Shown here: positions 1 to 7,742 of the stretch, one piece after another | Numbering within the stretch: the stretch's first letter is position 1 | How the letters are laid out: each line of letters opens with the position of its first letter | Program-made: the position numbers and the translations under genes | Source of the DNA: Gordoniibacillus chartarius | Lineage (GTDB): Bacteria; Bacillota; Bacilli; Paenibacillales; NBRC-103111 | DNA: 64,000 bases | Assembly (NCBI RefSeq): GCF_042432825.1 | Contig: NZ_JBHLWN010000071.1 | Span: 62,001-126,000, forward strand | Direction: 5' to 3' | The notes under the pieces: model-generated | Seen by the model: the letters and a program-made list of their open reading frames with translations, nothing else | The model's database searches: none | What the model was told of the DNA's origin: nothing

Positions 1-161
1 GCGTGCACGCGCTGGAAGTGAAAGACCTGGGCATCAAGCTGGACGGCCAAAATCGTTCTGTCGATTACAAATTCGAGAAGCCCGGCACGTACGAAGTGAT
101 CTGCACTCTGCCTTGCGGCGAGGGACATGCGGATATGAAAGCGAAGATTGTCGTTCAATAA
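1..161 (+). CDS. CuA-type cupredoxin (cytochrome c oxidase subunit II-like), C-terminal part
   Basis: Only the last 52 codons are in the window; the first complete codon begins at base 3. The residues show the binuclear copper CuA pattern: an early His (VHALEVKDLGIKLD), then C-x3-C-x3-H-x2-M in CTLPCGEGHADM, followed by a short terminal strand. This is the arrangement in cytochrome c oxidase subunit II and in short CuA-like cupredoxins of Bacillales. Since the start is missing I cannot tell a full oxidase subunit from a single-domain secreted cupredoxin. The protein ends soon after the Met ligand, which fits either. A rho-independent terminator follows, so this gene ends its transcription unit. 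Confidence 0.7.
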   Translation, partial: VHALEVKDLGIKLDGQNRSVDYKFEKPGTYEVICTLPCGEGHADMKAKIVVQ

Positions 162-176
162 ATGTCGTGATCCCAA

Positions 177-221
177 GCAGGCCGTTCCTTTTTTTGATAA
201 AGGAGCGGTCTGCTTTTTTTT
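177..221 (+). terminator. Rho-independent terminator after the cupredoxin gene
   Basis: A 12-bp stem (177-188 with 202-213), an AT loop and a run of eight T (214-221) lie 15 bases after the stop codon. Confidence 0.85.
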
Positions 222-296
222 GCTTAGGGCCGGTATTGGAGCGTATACTGAACGATAGAGGAAAGTATTGACTATAGAAAAGGTGGAACGAAATCG

Positions 297-1595
297 ATGC
301 GGATGGTGGATTTGATTCAGAAGAAGCGCGACGGTCATGCGCTGACAGAGGAGGAAATCGGTTTTGTCGTGACCGGTTATACGCAAGGAACGATCCCCGA
401 CTATCAGATGTCCGCGATGCTGATGGCGATTTACCTGGTCGGCATGAACGACGAGGAAACGTCGCAGCTGACGCTGGCGATGGCGCGTTCCGGCGATGTG
501 CTGGATTTGTCGGCGATCGGCGGCGTGAAGGTAGACAAGCATTCCACGGGCGGCGTCGGCGATAAAACTTCGTTGATCGTTGCGCCGCTCGTCGCGTCCG
601 CCGGCGTACCTGTCGCCAAAATGTCCGGCCGCGGTCTTGGCCACACCGGCGGAACGGTAGATAAGCTGGAGTCGATTCGCGGCTTTCGGGTGGAGCTGAC
701 GACCGAGGAATTCATCCGCAACGTGAACGAAATAAAGCTGGCGCTAGTCGGTCAATCCGGGAACCTCGCTCCGGCCGATAAGAAGATTTACGCCCTGCGC
801 GATGTTACGGCTACGGTGAGCTGCATTCCGCTTATCGCCAGCTCGATAATGAGCAAGAAGATTGCGTCCGGGGCGGACGCCATCGTGCTCGACGTGAAGG
901 TTGGCGCCGGCGCATTTATGAAGGATGTCGAGCATGCTCGTCAGCTGGCGGAGACGATGGTGCGCATCGGCCGTTCTCTCGGACGCCAAACGGTAGCGGT
1001 GCTGAGCGACATGGATCAGCCGCTTGGAGCGGAGATCGGCAACGCCGGCGAGGTGCGGGAAGCGATTGCCGTGCTGCAGGGCGGCGGACCGGACGATTTG
1101 CGCGAGGTGTCGCTGGCGCTGGCGGCGCATATGACCGTGCTGGGCGGGGCGTATCCCGATTTTGATGCGGCGCGTGCCGGTCTGCAGCAGTCGCTGGAAA
1201 GCGGTGCGGCGCTTGAAACGTTCGCCCGCTTCGTCGCGGCTCAGGGCGGCGATGCCGAGCAAATCCGCAATCCGGACCAGCTGCCGAAGGCGGAGCGGGA
1301 AGTGAAGTTAGCCGCTGATGAAGGCGGCTACGTGGAGTTCATCGACGCGGAGAAGGTCGGACTTGCCGCCATGCTGCTCGGAGCAGGGCGGCAAACGAAG
1401 GAGGATGAGATCGACTATGCGGTCGGCGTCACGCTTCAGCGTAAAGTCGGCGATCGGGTGGAAGCGGGAGACACGCTCGCTCTGCTGCATGCGAACGGTC
1501 CGCACGACGATGGCCTGGCCATGCTGCGCAGCGCCTACCGAATTGGACCGAAGCCGCCGGCTGCCAAGCCGCTCATTTACGATGTTATTCAATAG
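297..1595 (+). CDS. pdp: Pyrimidine-nucleoside phosphorylase
   Basis: Catalyses phosphorolysis of uridine, thymidine and deoxyuridine to base plus (deoxy)ribose-1-phosphate in pyrimidine salvage. The 432-residue length and the start MRMVDLIQKK match the Bacillus Pdp family. The phosphate- and nucleoside-binding segment KHSTGGVGDKTS lies at residues 81-92 and the family signature SGRGLGHTGGTVDKLE at 110-125. The C-terminal third is the alpha/beta domain of thymidine phosphorylases. The ATG at 297 follows AAGGTGG with normal spacing. The gene stands alone between two terminators, whereas in B. subtilis pdp sits in the drm-pupG-pdp group, so the salvage cluster is split here. Thymidine phosphorylase (deoA) is the close alternative; the sequence looks more like Pdp. 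Confidence 0.93.
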   Translation: MRMVDLIQKKRDGHALTEEEIGFVVTGYTQGTIPDYQMSAMLMAIYLVGMNDEETSQLTLAMARSGDVLDLSAIGGVKVDKHSTGGVGDKTSLIVAPLVASAGVPVAKMSGRGLGHTGGTVDKLESIRGFRVELTTEEFIRNVNEIKLALVGQSGNLAPADKKIYALRDVTATVSCIPLIASSIMSKKIASGADAIVLDVKVGAGAFMKDVEHARQLAETMVRIGRSLGRQTVAVLSDMDQPLGAEIGNAGEVREAIAVLQGGGPDDLREVSLALAAHMTVLGGAYPDFDAARAGLQQSLESGAALETFARFVAAQGGDAEQIRNPDQLPKAEREVKLAADEGGYVEFIDAEKVGLAAMLLGAGRQTKEDEIDYAVGVTLQRKVGDRVEAGDTLALLHANGPHDDGLAMLRSAYRIGPKPPAAKPLIYDVIQ

Positions 1596-1609
1596 CCGAC
1601 GTATGGAAG

Positions 1610-1645
1610 GCGCCGGGCTGCGTGGAGCAGCCGCGGCGCTTTTTT
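1610..1645 (+). terminator. Rho-independent terminator after pdp
   Basis: A GC-rich stem (GCGCCGGGCTGC with GCAGCCGCGGCGC, one bulge) around a GTGGA loop is followed by six T residues. Confidence 0.85.
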
Positions 1646-1756
1646 GTCGTTATTTTTACCGGGCGCATCCCACTCCTTCCGAATATTTCCTTGTCAACTC
1701 GTCAACACTAAGAAGTAGCAAGTGAAAGATGACCATTGTAGAGGAGAAGATTGCAC

Positions 1757-2929
1757 ATGTTCAAGAAGGGCTTCATTACGATGATCAGTTTCGCTCTGAT
1801 CCTGGCGCTGCTCGCGCCGGCGGCATTCGCCGAAGAGAAAAAGGCTGCGCAGCCGGTCGATCTGGCCCCGAACGCCAAGTCGGCGGTGCTTCTGGACGCG
1901 GATACGGGCACTGTCATATTCGACAAAAATAAAGACGAGAAGCTGCCTCCCGCCTCCATCACGAAAATCATGACGATGCTGCTGATCATGGAAGCGCTCG
2001 ATCAAGGCAAAATCAAGATGAACGAAAAGGTGCGGACGAGCGAATACGCAGCGTCGATGGGCGGATCGCAAATTTTCCTGGAGCCGGGGGAAGAAATGAC
2101 GGTCGAGGAAATGCTGAAGGGGATTGCGATGGCCTCCGGTAACGACGCTTCGGTGGCGATGGCGGAGAAGATCGCGGGCTCGGAGCAAGCGTTCGTAGCG
2201 ATGATGAACGAGCGCGCCCAGCAGCTGGGGATGAAAAACACGCATTTTGTCAATCCGAACGGCTTGCCGGTTGCCGACCATTATACAACGGCTTACGATA
2301 TCGCGATCATGTCTCGCGAGCTGCTGAAGCATGAGGAAATTACGAAATTTACCGGGACGTATCAGGACTATCTCCGTAAAGATACCGAGAAGCCGTTCTG
2401 GCTTGTGAATACGAATAAGCTTGTCCGTTTTTACCCAGGGGCGGACGGAATGAAGACCGGGTATACGAGCGAGGCGAAATTTTGCTTGTCGGCGACGGCA
2501 AAGCGGGACGGGCTGCGGATGGTGGCGGTTGTGCTCGGGGAGCCGAATACGAAGACGCGCAACGCGGAAGTGTCGCAAATGCTGGACTATGCGTTCTCTC
2601 AATATACGAATTATCCGATCTTCAAGACCGGCGACAGCTTGGGCTCGTTCAAGGTGAGCAAAGGCGAAGTAAGCGAGGTGCCGATGACGGCGAAGCATCC
2701 TTACAGCCTGCTGCTGAAGAAAGGCGAAGCGGCGCAGGGCATCCGCCATGAAGTGCAGTTCGATACGAACCTGAAGGCACCGATTGCCATAGGACAGACG
2801 GTCGGCAAAATCGTCATCTATAAGGACAATACGGCAATTGCCGAGTATCCGCTGCAGTCGCCGTCCGAAGTTAAGGCGGCCAGCTGGTGGAAGCTGTTCA
2901 AGCGCTCGATGAGCAATATGTTCTCGTAA
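1757..2929 (+). CDS. dacF: D-alanyl-D-alanine carboxypeptidase DacF
   Basis: Penicillin-binding protein of the low-molecular-weight serine carboxypeptidase type, trimming the terminal D-Ala of peptidoglycan stem peptides; in Bacillus DacF acts in the forespore and shapes spore cortex cross-linking. A signal peptide (residues 1-25, ending PAAFA) precedes the catalytic domain. The three active-site motifs are present: S67-ITK, S127-GN and K233-TG. A C-terminal beta domain and an amphipathic tail (WWKLFKRSMSNMFS) complete the family layout for membrane association. I chose ATG 1757 over the in-frame TTG six bases earlier because GAGGAG at 1741-1746 is well spaced for it. It precedes spoIIAA as in Bacillus, but 228 bases with two repeats and a likely promoter separate them. 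Confidence 0.93.
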   Translation: MFKKGFITMISFALILALLAPAAFAEEKKAAQPVDLAPNAKSAVLLDADTGTVIFDKNKDEKLPPASITKIMTMLLIMEALDQGKIKMNEKVRTSEYAASMGGSQIFLEPGEEMTVEEMLKGIAMASGNDASVAMAEKIAGSEQAFVAMMNERAQQLGMKNTHFVNPNGLPVADHYTTAYDIAIMSRELLKHEEITKFTGTYQDYLRKDTEKPFWLVNTNKLVRFYPGADGMKTGYTSEAKFCLSATAKRDGLRMVAVVLGEPNTKTRNAEVSQMLDYAFSQYTNYPIFKTGDSLGSFKVSKGEVSEVPMTAKHPYSLLLKKGEAAQGIRHEVQFDTNLKAPIAIGQTVGKIVIYKDNTAIAEYPLQSPSEVKAASWWKLFKRSMSNMFS

Positions 2930-2938
2930 TCAAACGGT

Positions 2939-2991
2939 CCCCGCAAAGTACACGGAATAATCTTCGACAGCTTTAACGTCACTTTGTGGGG
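2939..2991 (+). repeat. 53-bp imperfect repeat, unit 1
   Basis: The ends form an inverted repeat: CCCCGCAAAGT at 2939-2949 and ACTTTGTGGGG at 2981-2991. The unit is of the same length as unit 2 and about 83% identical to it by eye (9 differences in 53). It carries TTCGACA at 2963-2969, which is the complement of the Spo0A-box core TGTCGAA. It starts 10 bases after the dacF stop. Confidence 0.8.
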
Positions 2992-3007
2992 GGTTGGATT
3001 GTGGGGT

Positions 3008-3060
3008 CCCCGAAAAGTATTCGGAATAAACTTCGACAGCATCAACTTCACTTTTTGGGG
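3008..3060 (+). repeat. 53-bp imperfect repeat, unit 2
   Basis: Direct repeat of unit 1 with a 69-bp period. The ends are CCCCGAAAAGT (3008-3018) and ACTTTTTGGGG (3050-3060). Relative to unit 1, position 6 changes C to A and its partner position 48 changes G to T, so base pairing between the ends is kept. TTCGACA recurs at the same place (3032-3038). Confidence 0.8.
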
Positions 3061-3096
3061 TAGGGTGTCGCCTTTCTTCTAGTTTTGTCGGGGGGC

Positions 3097-3122
3097 AGGA
3101 ATCCGCTTCTTCTTCGTAGAAT
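3097..3122 (+). promoter_or_regulatory. Probable sigma-H promoter of the spoIIA operon
   Basis: GCAGGAATC (AGGAATC at 3097-3103) and GTAGAATTT (GAAT at 3119-3122) are separated by 12 bases between the extended elements. This fits the sigma-H pattern RnAGGAwWW / RnnGAAT and lies 36 bases before the spoIIAA start. In Bacillus the spoIIA operon is driven by sigma H with Spo0A. TTTTGTCGG, resembling an 0A box, lies just upstream near 3083-3091. Confidence 0.6.
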
Positions 3123-3157
3123 TTGTGGGACAAGCATGAAGAAGGAGTGAGTCACCG

Positions 3158-3508
3158 ATGAGTCTTCAAATGGAACTGGAGCATGGCAGGAAGGCGTTGA
3201 TCGTTCGCCTGAAAGGCGAACTCGATCATCATACCGCCGAAGTGGTGAAAAGCCGCATGGAGGAAGCCATCGTCTCGGGGGATGTGCGCAATGTGATCCT
3301 GAGCCTCAGAGACTTGTCCTTCATGGACAGCTCCGGCCTCGGCGTCATCTTGGGGCGATACAAACAAATTTCAGCCAAAGGCGGCAAAATGGTCGTTTGC
3401 GACGTATCGCCTGCCGTCTACCGATTGTTTGAGCTGTCGGGTCTGTTCAAGATCGTAACCGTCCAGGAGAATGAAAAATCCGCAATCTCCAGTCTGGAGG
3501 CGGTCTAA
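3158..3508 (+). CDS. spoIIAA: Anti-sigma F factor antagonist SpoIIAA
   Basis: Small STAS-domain protein of 116 residues. Unphosphorylated SpoIIAA binds SpoIIAB and frees sigma F in the forespore. The phosphorylation site is S58 within FMDSSGLGVILGRYK, at the same position as in B. subtilis. The ATG at 3158 has AAGGAGTGAG upstream. The stop codon overlaps the start of spoIIAB (TAATG), so the pair is translationally coupled and made in similar amounts, as expected of partner-switching proteins. Confidence 0.96.
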   Translation: MSLQMELEHGRKALIVRLKGELDHHTAEVVKSRMEEAIVSGDVRNVILSLRDLSFMDSSGLGVILGRYKQISAKGGKMVVCDVSPAVYRLFELSGLFKIVTVQENEKSAISSLEAV

Positions 3509-3954
3509 TGAGCGACAAGAACATGATGAAGCTGTCCTTCTCCGCTCGCTCCGAGAACGAGTCGTTCGCCCGGGTTGCGGTTGCAGCGTTCATCTCCCAG
3601 CTGGATCCTACGATGAACGAGCTGACCGACATTAAGACGGTCGTATCCGAAGCGGTGACGAACAGCATCATACACGGGTACGACAACGATCCGAACGGGA
3701 TCGTCACCATCACGACCGAGATCGAAGGCGATATGATCCGCATTACGATCGAAGATCAAGGCAGCGGCATATCGGACTTGGAGCAGGCGAGACAGCCGCT
3801 CTATACGTCGAAGCCGGAGCTTGAGCGGTCAGGCATGGGCTTTACCATTATGGAAAATTTCATGGACGAAGTGGACATTACGTCAGCACCCGGCGCAGGG
3901 ACCCAAATCCGTATGAGCAAGCGCATGGAATCGAAAAAAGCTCTTTACAATTAG
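3508..3954 (+). CDS. spoIIAB: Anti-sigma F factor / serine kinase SpoIIAB
   Basis: GHKL-fold kinase of 148 residues that binds sigma F and phosphorylates SpoIIAA. The N box (SEAVTNSIIHGYDN, about residues 47-60), the G1 box (EDQGSGI) and the G2 box (SGMGFTIM) are all visible. The start ATG overlaps the spoIIAA stop codon, and sigF begins 11 bases after the stop. The length and start agree with the family. Nothing in the ATP-binding site looks altered. Confidence 0.96.
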   Translation: MSDKNMMKLSFSARSENESFARVAVAAFISQLDPTMNELTDIKTVVSEAVTNSIIHGYDNDPNGIVTITTEIEGDMIRITIEDQGSGISDLEQARQPLYTSKPELERSGMGFTIMENFMDEVDITSAPGAGTQIRMSKRMESKKALYN

Positions 3955-3965
3955 GGGTTTGATCT

Positions 3966-4721
3966 ATGGATGTAGATTTGAAGAACGCCTCTCACAGCTA
4001 CCTCGACGATACCGAAGTCAAACGGTTGATTGCGCTCAGTCAAAGCGGAGACGGGCTGGCCCGGGAAACGCTGGTGAATTGCAATATCCGGCTCGTTTGG
4101 TCGGTCGTGCAGCGCTTCCTGAACCGCGGTTACGAAGCGGAGGATTTGTTTCAAATTGGCTGTATCGGTCTGTTGAAATCAGTGGATAAGTTCGATTTGT
4201 CGTACGACGTGAAATTTTCAACGTATGCCGTTCCGATGATTATCGGGGAAATTCAACGGTTTCTCCGCGATGACGGGACACTGAAGGTAAGCCGCTCGCT
4301 GAAGGAGCTCGCCAACAAAGTGCGCAAGACGAAGGACGAGCTGTCGAAGCGGATCGGCCGTCTGCCAACGATCAAAGAAGTGGCGGATGAGCTCGGCATT
4401 ACGCCCGAGGAAGTCGTCTTTGCGCAAGAAGCCGGCAAGCCGCTGTCGTCGATTCACGAGACTGTGTTCGAGAATGACGGCGACCCGATTACGCTGATGG
4501 ATCAAATCGCCGACGATACGCAGGACAAATGGTTTGAGAAGCTGGCCCTGAACGAAGCGATCGGATCGCTTAGCGAGCGGGAGCGGCTGATCGTCTACTT
4601 ACGGTATTTCCGGGATCAGACCCAGTCGGAGGTCGCCTCTCGGCTCGGCATCTCACAGGTGCAGGTATCGAGGCTCGAGAAAAAAATATTGCAATCGATT
4701 CGAGACCAGATCGCGCAATAG
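3966..4721 (+). CDS. sigF: RNA polymerase sigma-F factor
   Basis: Forespore-specific sigma factor of 251 residues, the first compartment-specific regulator of sporulation. Region 2 is clear (EDLFQIGCIGLLKSVDKFD, about residues 59-77, then FSTYAVPMIIGEIQRFLRD). Region 3 follows, then the region 4 helix-turn-helix TQSEVASRLGISQVQVSR at about 219-236. It is the third gene of the spoIIA operon. The ATG at 3966 lies after TTAGGGGTTTGATCT, a modest ribosome binding site. A terminator overlaps its last codons, closing the operon. Confidence 0.96.
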   Translation: MDVDLKNASHSYLDDTEVKRLIALSQSGDGLARETLVNCNIRLVWSVVQRFLNRGYEAEDLFQIGCIGLLKSVDKFDLSYDVKFSTYAVPMIIGEIQRFLRDDGTLKVSRSLKELANKVRKTKDELSKRIGRLPTIKEVADELGITPEEVVFAQEAGKPLSSIHETVFENDGDPITLMDQIADDTQDKWFEKLALNEAIGSLSERERLIVYLRYFRDQTQSEVASRLGISQVQVSRLEKKILQSIRDQIAQ

Positions 4722-4735
4722 CGGTCTGGTTTTTT
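4705..4735 (+). terminator. Rho-independent terminator overlapping the 3' end of sigF
   Basis: ACCAGA plus TCGC pairs with GCGG plus TCTGGT around the loop that contains the TAG stop, followed by six T. The stem begins inside the coding sequence. Confidence 0.8.
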
Positions 4736-4835
4736 CGTTGCCCGGAACCTTGGTTGAGGCACGATGAAGGCTTTATATAAGCTTATTGCAAAAGTTTGGC
4801 ATCCCAACCGGCGATTAGCCGGTTCTTTGTTGTTC

Positions 4836-4842
4836 CATACTA
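4836..4842 (+). promoter_or_regulatory. Possible sigma-F/G -10 element before spoVAA
   Basis: CATACTA matches the -10 consensus of forespore sigma G. It lies 28 bases before the spoVAA start, where a sigma-G promoter is expected from Bacillus. No convincing -35 is seen at the proper distance, so the call rests on the -10 and context only. Confidence 0.4.
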
Positions 4843-4870
4843 GGATCATCCAGAACGGGGAGGGATTCGT

Positions 4871-5509
4871 ATGAATGATGGCGTCCCCTGCCTCTACATA
4901 CGGCTCCGGCGGCGCGCCCGGGTCCGGCGCGGGGTCGGCATCCGGCTTGGCGACATCGCGCAGATGATTGCGGAGCCGCAGATGGAGGAGACGCTCCGGC
5001 AGCTGGAGCTGATTCGTCCGAGCAAGGAAGACGGCAATCGGGTGTTGATCGATATGATGCTCATTGTCCGCAGTGTGAAGGAAGCGTTTCCGAATATTCA
5101 GATCGAACAGTTCGGAGAGCCGCACGTGCTGGTGGAAATCGAGGAGGCCGAGCGCCGTTCGAACATCGTCGCGATCGTGCTCGTTTGGCTGCTGCTTTTT
5201 ATCGGTTCGGGCCTGGCGATTATGAATTTCCACGCCGATGTCTCGATGCTAGAGGTTCACCGCCGCATCTATGAGCTTGTGACCGGGCACCGCGTCGATC
5301 ATCCGCTTCTCCTGCAAATCCCTTATTCGCTTGGCATCGGGATCGGAATGGTGCTGTTCTTCAATCATTTGTTCAAGAAAAAATTCAACGAAGAGCCCAG
5401 CCCGCTTGAGGTGGAGATGTTCATGTATCAGGAGAACGTGAATCATTACGTCATTACGGAGGAATACCGCAAAATCCACGACCGGGAACAGCGCGGTGAC
5501 AGGCCGTGA
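4871..5509 (+). CDS. spoVAA: Stage V sporulation protein AA
   Basis: Membrane protein of 212 residues, one of the SpoVA proteins of the spore inner membrane linked to dipicolinic acid movement during sporulation and germination. The N-terminal half is soluble. Two membrane segments follow: IVAIVLVWLLLFIGSGLAI (about 99-117) and IPYSLGIGIGMVLFFNHLF (about 152-170). The strongly conserved stretches NFHADVSMLEVH and KKFNEEPSPLEVEMF match Bacillus SpoVAA closely. The ATG at 4871 follows GGGGAGGGATTCGT. The gene overlaps spoVAB by four bases. Confidence 0.93.
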   Translation: MNDGVPCLYIRLRRRARVRRGVGIRLGDIAQMIAEPQMEETLRQLELIRPSKEDGNRVLIDMMLIVRSVKEAFPNIQIEQFGEPHVLVEIEEAERRSNIVAIVLVWLLLFIGSGLAIMNFHADVSMLEVHRRIYELVTGHRVDHPLLLQIPYSLGIGIGMVLFFNHLFKKKFNEEPSPLEVEMFMYQENVNHYVITEEYRKIHDREQRGDRP

Positions 5510-5937
5510 GCGGGCTGCTGCTCGGGGCGGCGGCGGCTTTCCTCGGTCTGGCCGGCGGTCTGGCCGTAGGAAGCGGCTTTGTCGCCTTTCTTGTCGTGCT
5601 GGACATCATCCCGCGGCTGACACAGCTTACGAAATCGCGGCGATTTCTGCATACGTACGAGGGAGCGGTTATCGCCGGGGCGTTATTTTTTACATGGGCG
5701 GACTTTTACGACTGGCGTGCCTCCATGTTTCCGCTTGGAGCGGCGGCGGTCGGATTGTTTGCGGGCTGCTTCGTCGGCATGCTCGCTGCGGCGTTGACGG
5801 AGGTGATCAACGTGCTGCCCGTGCTGGCAAGAAGGGTCGGGATGGAGCGGTATATCGCTTGGCTGCTGCTCGCCATGATTTTGGGCAAGGTCGCCGGTTC
5901 GTTGTTCGAGTGGCTTTTTTACATCGGGGAGGGTTAG
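5506..5937 (+). CDS. spoVAB: Stage V sporulation protein AB
   Basis: Hydrophobic protein of 143 residues with about four membrane segments, matching SpoVAB in length and in the order of its conserved pieces (GGLAVGSGFVAFLVVLDIIPRL, TEVINVLPVLARR). It starts with GTG inside the end of spoVAA (GTGA overlap), so the two are coupled. In Bacillus spoVAC would come next; here spoVAF follows after one base. Its exact function within the SpoVA group is unknown. Confidence 0.92.
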   Translation: MSGLLLGAAAAFLGLAGGLAVGSGFVAFLVVLDIIPRLTQLTKSRRFLHTYEGAVIAGALFFTWADFYDWRASMFPLGAAAVGLFAGCFVGMLAAALTEVINVLPVLARRVGMERYIAWLLLAMILGKVAGSLFEWLFYIGEG

Positions 5938-5938
5938 T

Positions 5939-7591
5939 ATGATGAAGAAAATGTTGAATTTCGGGCGCAGTCATCACATTAGCGCGCCCGACGCTTCGGG
6001 AGCGGACGGACGTTCGGGCAACGATGAAGCGAAGCTGGAAATCGACCGTGAAGGCAATATTATTCATCGCGAGCTGGAAGACCCGAGCGGGAGGCTGCCG
6101 GAAGGCATGACAGCGGAAGAGATGCGGATGAAGCATGAGGACGATATTCCGCATTCTCTGGACGAGGTCAAACGGCTGCTTGAAGAACGGTGCGGATTGA
6201 CGAAGAGCTTCGATCTGGTGCTGCGCGAGATGGTGTTCGGCGGCCGCCGTACCGGCATTTTCTACGCCAACGGATTGGTGAAGGACGCCGTTCTGACGGA
6301 TGTTCTTATGCGATTGACGTTCACGGATCCCGATGAAGTCGAAGAGAAGGCGCTGCAGGCGTTTGACGAGCAGCTCGTGCCGCACATTCAGGTGGCGAAG
6401 GCCGATACGATGGAGAAAGCCGTCGACCTCGTGTTCAGGGGCGGAACGGCGCTTTTCATCGAAGGGGAGTCGACGGCGATTGTCATCGACGCCAAGAGCT
6501 TTCCGTCACGCACGACGCAGGAGCCCGATCTGGAGCGCGTTATCCGCGGCTCGCGGGACGGCTTCGTCGAAACGTTAATGACGAACGTGTCGCTCGTGCG
6601 GCGACGTGTCCGCGACCCGCGCCTTAAGCTCGAGCTCGCAGAAGTCGGGGAACGAACCAAAACCGACGTTTGCGTCGGCTATATCAGCGATATCGCCGAT
6701 CCGCATCTGGTGAAGCATGTAATGGAAAAAATCAAGGAGCTAGAGCTTGACGGATTGCCGCTGGCGGAGAAGCAGCTGGAGGAGGCGATCATCAAGAAGG
6801 GCTGGAATCCGTATCCCCTTGTGCGATATACGGAGCGGCCGGACGTCGTTGCGGCGCATATGCTGGAAGGGCATGTTGTCGTGTTCGTTGATACGAGTCC
6901 GAGCGCCATGGTTTTGCCGACGACGTTCTTTCACCACCTGCAGCATGCCGAAGAATACCGGCAATCGCCGTTTACCGGCACGTATTTGCGCTGGGTGCGC
7001 TTCCTTGGCGCGTTTGCTTCCGTGTTCCTGCTGCCGATGTGGCTTCTGATGGTCAAGGATCCGGCGTACAAGCCTCCGCTGTTCGAGTTTGTCGGACCGG
7101 CGAAGTCGGCCCATCTGCCGATCATTGTTCAGTTCTTGCTGGCAGAGCTTGGGATCGACCTGATGCGGATGGCCGCCATTCATACCCCCGGGCCGCTGGC
7201 TACCGCAATGGGTCTCGTTGCCGCCGTGCTTGTCGGACAGATCGCCGTGGAAACCGGGCTGTTCGTCAACGAGGTGATATTGTATCTCGCGATCGCAGCG
7301 ATCGGCATGTTCGCTACGCCGAGCTACGAGCTGTCTATGGCGAATCGGCTGAGCCGGCTTGGCCTGCTGCTGGCTACGGCCTTATTGGGCGGACCCGGGT
7401 TTATCGTATTCTCCACATTGTGGGTCATCGTGCTGACGGTACAGCGATCGTACAACTCGCCGTATTTGTGGCCGTTCATACCGTTTAATTTCATGGGCTT
7501 GTTGTCGGTGATCGTCCGCAGGCCGATTAATACGGCGAAGACGAGATTGAGCCTTACGAAAACAATTGACGGTACCAGACAGCGGACTTGA
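5939..7591 (+). CDS. spoVAF: SpoVAF, GerA-type spore germination membrane protein
   Basis: A 550-residue member of the GerABKA family. A large soluble N-terminal part (about 1-355) carries family motifs (SLDEVKRLLEER, VSLVRRRVRDPRL, LPTTFFHHLQHAEEY). Several membrane helices follow in the C-terminal third. Among GerA-type proteins the direct link to spoVAB upstream and lysA downstream identifies it as SpoVAF rather than a nutrient receptor A subunit. The first 30 residues are variable and hydrophilic. It follows spoVAB by one base with GGGGAGGG as ribosome binding site. A terminator ends the operon. Confidence 0.9.
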   Translation: MMKKMLNFGRSHHISAPDASGADGRSGNDEAKLEIDREGNIIHRELEDPSGRLPEGMTAEEMRMKHEDDIPHSLDEVKRLLEERCGLTKSFDLVLREMVFGGRRTGIFYANGLVKDAVLTDVLMRLTFTDPDEVEEKALQAFDEQLVPHIQVAKADTMEKAVDLVFRGGTALFIEGESTAIVIDAKSFPSRTTQEPDLERVIRGSRDGFVETLMTNVSLVRRRVRDPRLKLELAEVGERTKTDVCVGYISDIADPHLVKHVMEKIKELELDGLPLAEKQLEEAIIKKGWNPYPLVRYTERPDVVAAHMLEGHVVVFVDTSPSAMVLPTTFFHHLQHAEEYRQSPFTGTYLRWVRFLGAFASVFLLPMWLLMVKDPAYKPPLFEFVGPAKSAHLPIIVQFLLAELGIDLMRMAAIHTPGPLATAMGLVAAVLVGQIAVETGLFVNEVILYLAIAAIGMFATPSYELSMANRLSRLGLLLATALLGGPGFIVFSTLWVIVLTVQRSYNSPYLWPFIPFNFMGLLSVIVRRPINTAKTRLSLTKTIDGTRQRT

Positions 7592-7602
7592 TGAAAAATG
7601 GT

Positions 7603-7638
7603 ACAGCCGGGGCCTTCGAACAAACCCGGCTGTTTCTT
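7603..7638 (+). terminator. Rho-independent terminator after spoVAF
   Basis: ACAGCCGGG (7603-7611) pairs perfectly with CCCGGCTGT (7625-7633), followed by a short T-rich tail. Confidence 0.75.
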
Positions 7639-7655
7639 TATGCGCGCTAGCCTTA

Positions 7656-7684
7656 TTGTCAATCGTGCCGGGGTGTGTTACTTT
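7656..7684 (+). promoter_or_regulatory. Possible sigma-A promoter for lysA
   Basis: TTGTCA (7656-7661) and TACTTT (7679-7684) are separated by 17 bases. The -35 is good and the -10 weak. Confidence 0.3.
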
Positions 7685-7742
7685 TATTCATATGCTTTGC
7701 GTACAACTCCCAAGCGATTAACATAAAGGAAGAGGTCATTCT

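Noticed and set aside
2939..3060. The two 53-bp repeats as a CRISPR remnant
   Set aside because: Units are too diverged and have self-pairing ends, the gap between them is only 16 bases, and no cas gene is present.
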